Positions 62,559-64,000 of a DNA stretch of 64,000 nucleotides are shown here, in pieces. Numbering within the stretch: the first letter of the stretch is position 1; each line of letters opens with the position of its first letter. Position numbers and translations under genes: made by a program. This DNA comes from Himantopus leucocephalus. Lineage: Eukaryota > Chordata > Aves > Charadriiformes > Recurvirostridae. The stretch covers positions 12,006,269-12,070,268 of the forward strand of contig RSEF01000017.1 in NCBI GenBank assembly GCA_003993805.1. Reading direction: 5' to 3'. The notes under the pieces are model-generated. The model saw only the letters and a program-made list of their open reading frames with translations. It had not been told where the DNA came from and did not search any database.

Positions 62559-64000
62559 AAAGGGTTTGAATAAAAACTGCAAGAAGTGAGATGTTGTAGA
62601 GGAGAGCCCAGGGAAGTAAAATCAAACGTAACTTATAAAAAATGATACTTTCAAATACGGCAGGATCCTCAACCAATTGTGATATGGGGAAAGAGCTTCA
62701 TTTAGTGCCAATGATAGAGGAGCTCTGTTAAAAGTAACTGATAAGTAACACAGTTTTTGTGATTATACTAATGTGGCTTTTTCTCTGTCTTGCCTTCTCA
62801 CGTGGTAAAATCTGAGCCTCTTTCTGACAACAAAGAATGACTAAATGGTGAGGGGAGAATGAAGAGTTCTCATTTATTTAAAAAGGGAAATGCTTTACTT
62901 TGCTTTTTTCCACCTGTGAGGGGAAGCATCTTGAGCGGTTGTGGACTTGATTTCTTAGTTCTTGCCCAGAAGTTGTTTGCGCAGACATATACTAATGCTC
63001 TGTAAGGAGCAGTATAGAGGCAATTGTCTTTGGTGGGGCAAGTTCCAGTTGTTCCCAGGAACAGATGCTGTTGCATCTTTAAGAGTCTAGTGACATAAGT
63101 TACTTTACTGATTTATAATCCCACTTATATAGTAAATAACCATAGCAAGCATATGTGTATATGCATTTATATATTAATCATTGACCACTTAGGTTTCCCC
63201 AGAGACCGTTACCTGAGTTGAAGAGAAAGGAATGAAACCTTTTTCCAGTGTTCCTAATCTGGTGCCTTGATTATCTTTCTTGGAGGATGTGATGAATTCC
63301 TCCTCTAAAGTGACTTCTTTTCTAGTTGTGTTTTTTCATAGCAATAGTTGAGGCTTCCACACCAAATTATCAAGTGGCATAACGTGACAACAAATCAAAC
63401 CTCAGTGAGTTCTGCTATAGTAACATAATTTACTTTGCCAGGTATTATATGAAGGAGGTGGTGTTGCATATCATGTTGTATCTTGTGCGCTGGTGTATCA
63501 ACCAGAGACTGCGTCTCCAATCCAGTGAGAATTTAAAGTTCAATTCCATTATATCCATTTAATTAGAGAGATGGTGGTTTTGTTACTTAGCTAGGAGAGT
63601 GGGATTTTGTGACCTGCCTTTATGACGGAAGCTTCTCTCACATTGCTTTAGTGACGTTAAAAACAGTTTATTCTCCTTCTGCATCTATAGTAGCATCTAA
63701 ATATTATATTAAAATATTTCCATCTTGAAAATAACTGTTTTATTCAATGTGTTTTTGGGGATCATGATACAAAGGAGTTGTACACATCTTGCACAAAAAC
63801 TTATTTTCAACATATTTACTTGGGTGAATCCTGGAAGCTTCATTGATTTGGATGAGTTTTGGCTTTTTACATGTATCTTAATAAATCAAAAGAAAGCAAA
63901 ATATTAACATTTGTGACCTCTAGGCATATTGGTCACTTCTAAATCTTGGTCAATTATTTCTTGGTTTTGCAGAGATTTTTTTTTTCCCTATTCTAACAAA

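Larger units (their letters stand above)
40968..64000 (+). other. DENND1A intron, 5' part (more than 23 kb)
   Basis: I searched this stretch for the expected continuation of dDENN and found none, so it is read as one long intron open to the right. It holds a CTCF-like motif and an adjacent GC-rich patch at 45.1-45.3 kb, another CTCF-like motif at 59.4 kb, low-complexity tracts (GT at 46.0 kb, A-rich at 50.4 kb, C/A-rich at 51.4 kb, TA at 54.9 kb, poly-T at 62.5 kb), and balanced non-repetitive blocks at 57.2-57.4 and 60.0-60.3 kb that look like conserved regulatory DNA. No exon, second gene or RNA gene is supported. Confidence 0.7.

Overview
The window is a 64 kb piece of a vertebrate nuclear genome, almost certainly from a bird. 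It lies inside one large protein-coding gene on the + strand. Six short exons joined in order give one uninterrupted 540-base (180-codon) reading frame, which I recognise as DENND1A (connecdenn 1), a guanine-nucleotide exchange factor for Rab35. The frame covers the end of the upstream DENN module, all of the central (cDENN) module and the first part of the downstream module. The start codon, the first exons and the whole C-terminal tail lie outside the window. The bird assignment rests on a CR1 3' end and an LTR of a type I know from bird genomes, plus compact introns (6.7-9.5 kb between mapped exons). The species cannot be fixed from this.

Layout: exons at 175-228, 6913-7023, 15038-15138, 24645-24690, 33591-33692 and 40842-40967. 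All have AG acceptors and GT donors with matching phases. Everything else is intron. The last intron runs off the right edge and is longer than 23 kb. Intronic content includes a young-type CR1 3' fragment (7093-7170), a decayed CR1/L3-type LINE fragment (12320-13013), a TA/TG repeat beside a splice donor (15145-15192), a 17-bp minisatellite (17699-17761), a tandem duplication of about 125 bp with an N at its junction (20529-20781), a solo LTR (about 39787-40286), low-complexity tracts, a few CpG-dense patches and blocks that look like conserved regulatory DNA.

I found no second gene, no RNA gene, no CRISPR or prokaryotic feature and no convincing new system. The most useful leads are two phase-compatible open segments in the intron between exons 5 and 6 (36243-36371 and 38350-38559) that could be unannotated cassette exons, the duplicated block at 20.5 kb (a real duplication or an assembly error), and homeodomain-site palindromes in the last intron, where enhancers of a neighbouring developmental gene could sit. 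Long single-frame stretches on either strand elsewhere are most simply chance ORFs in intron DNA.
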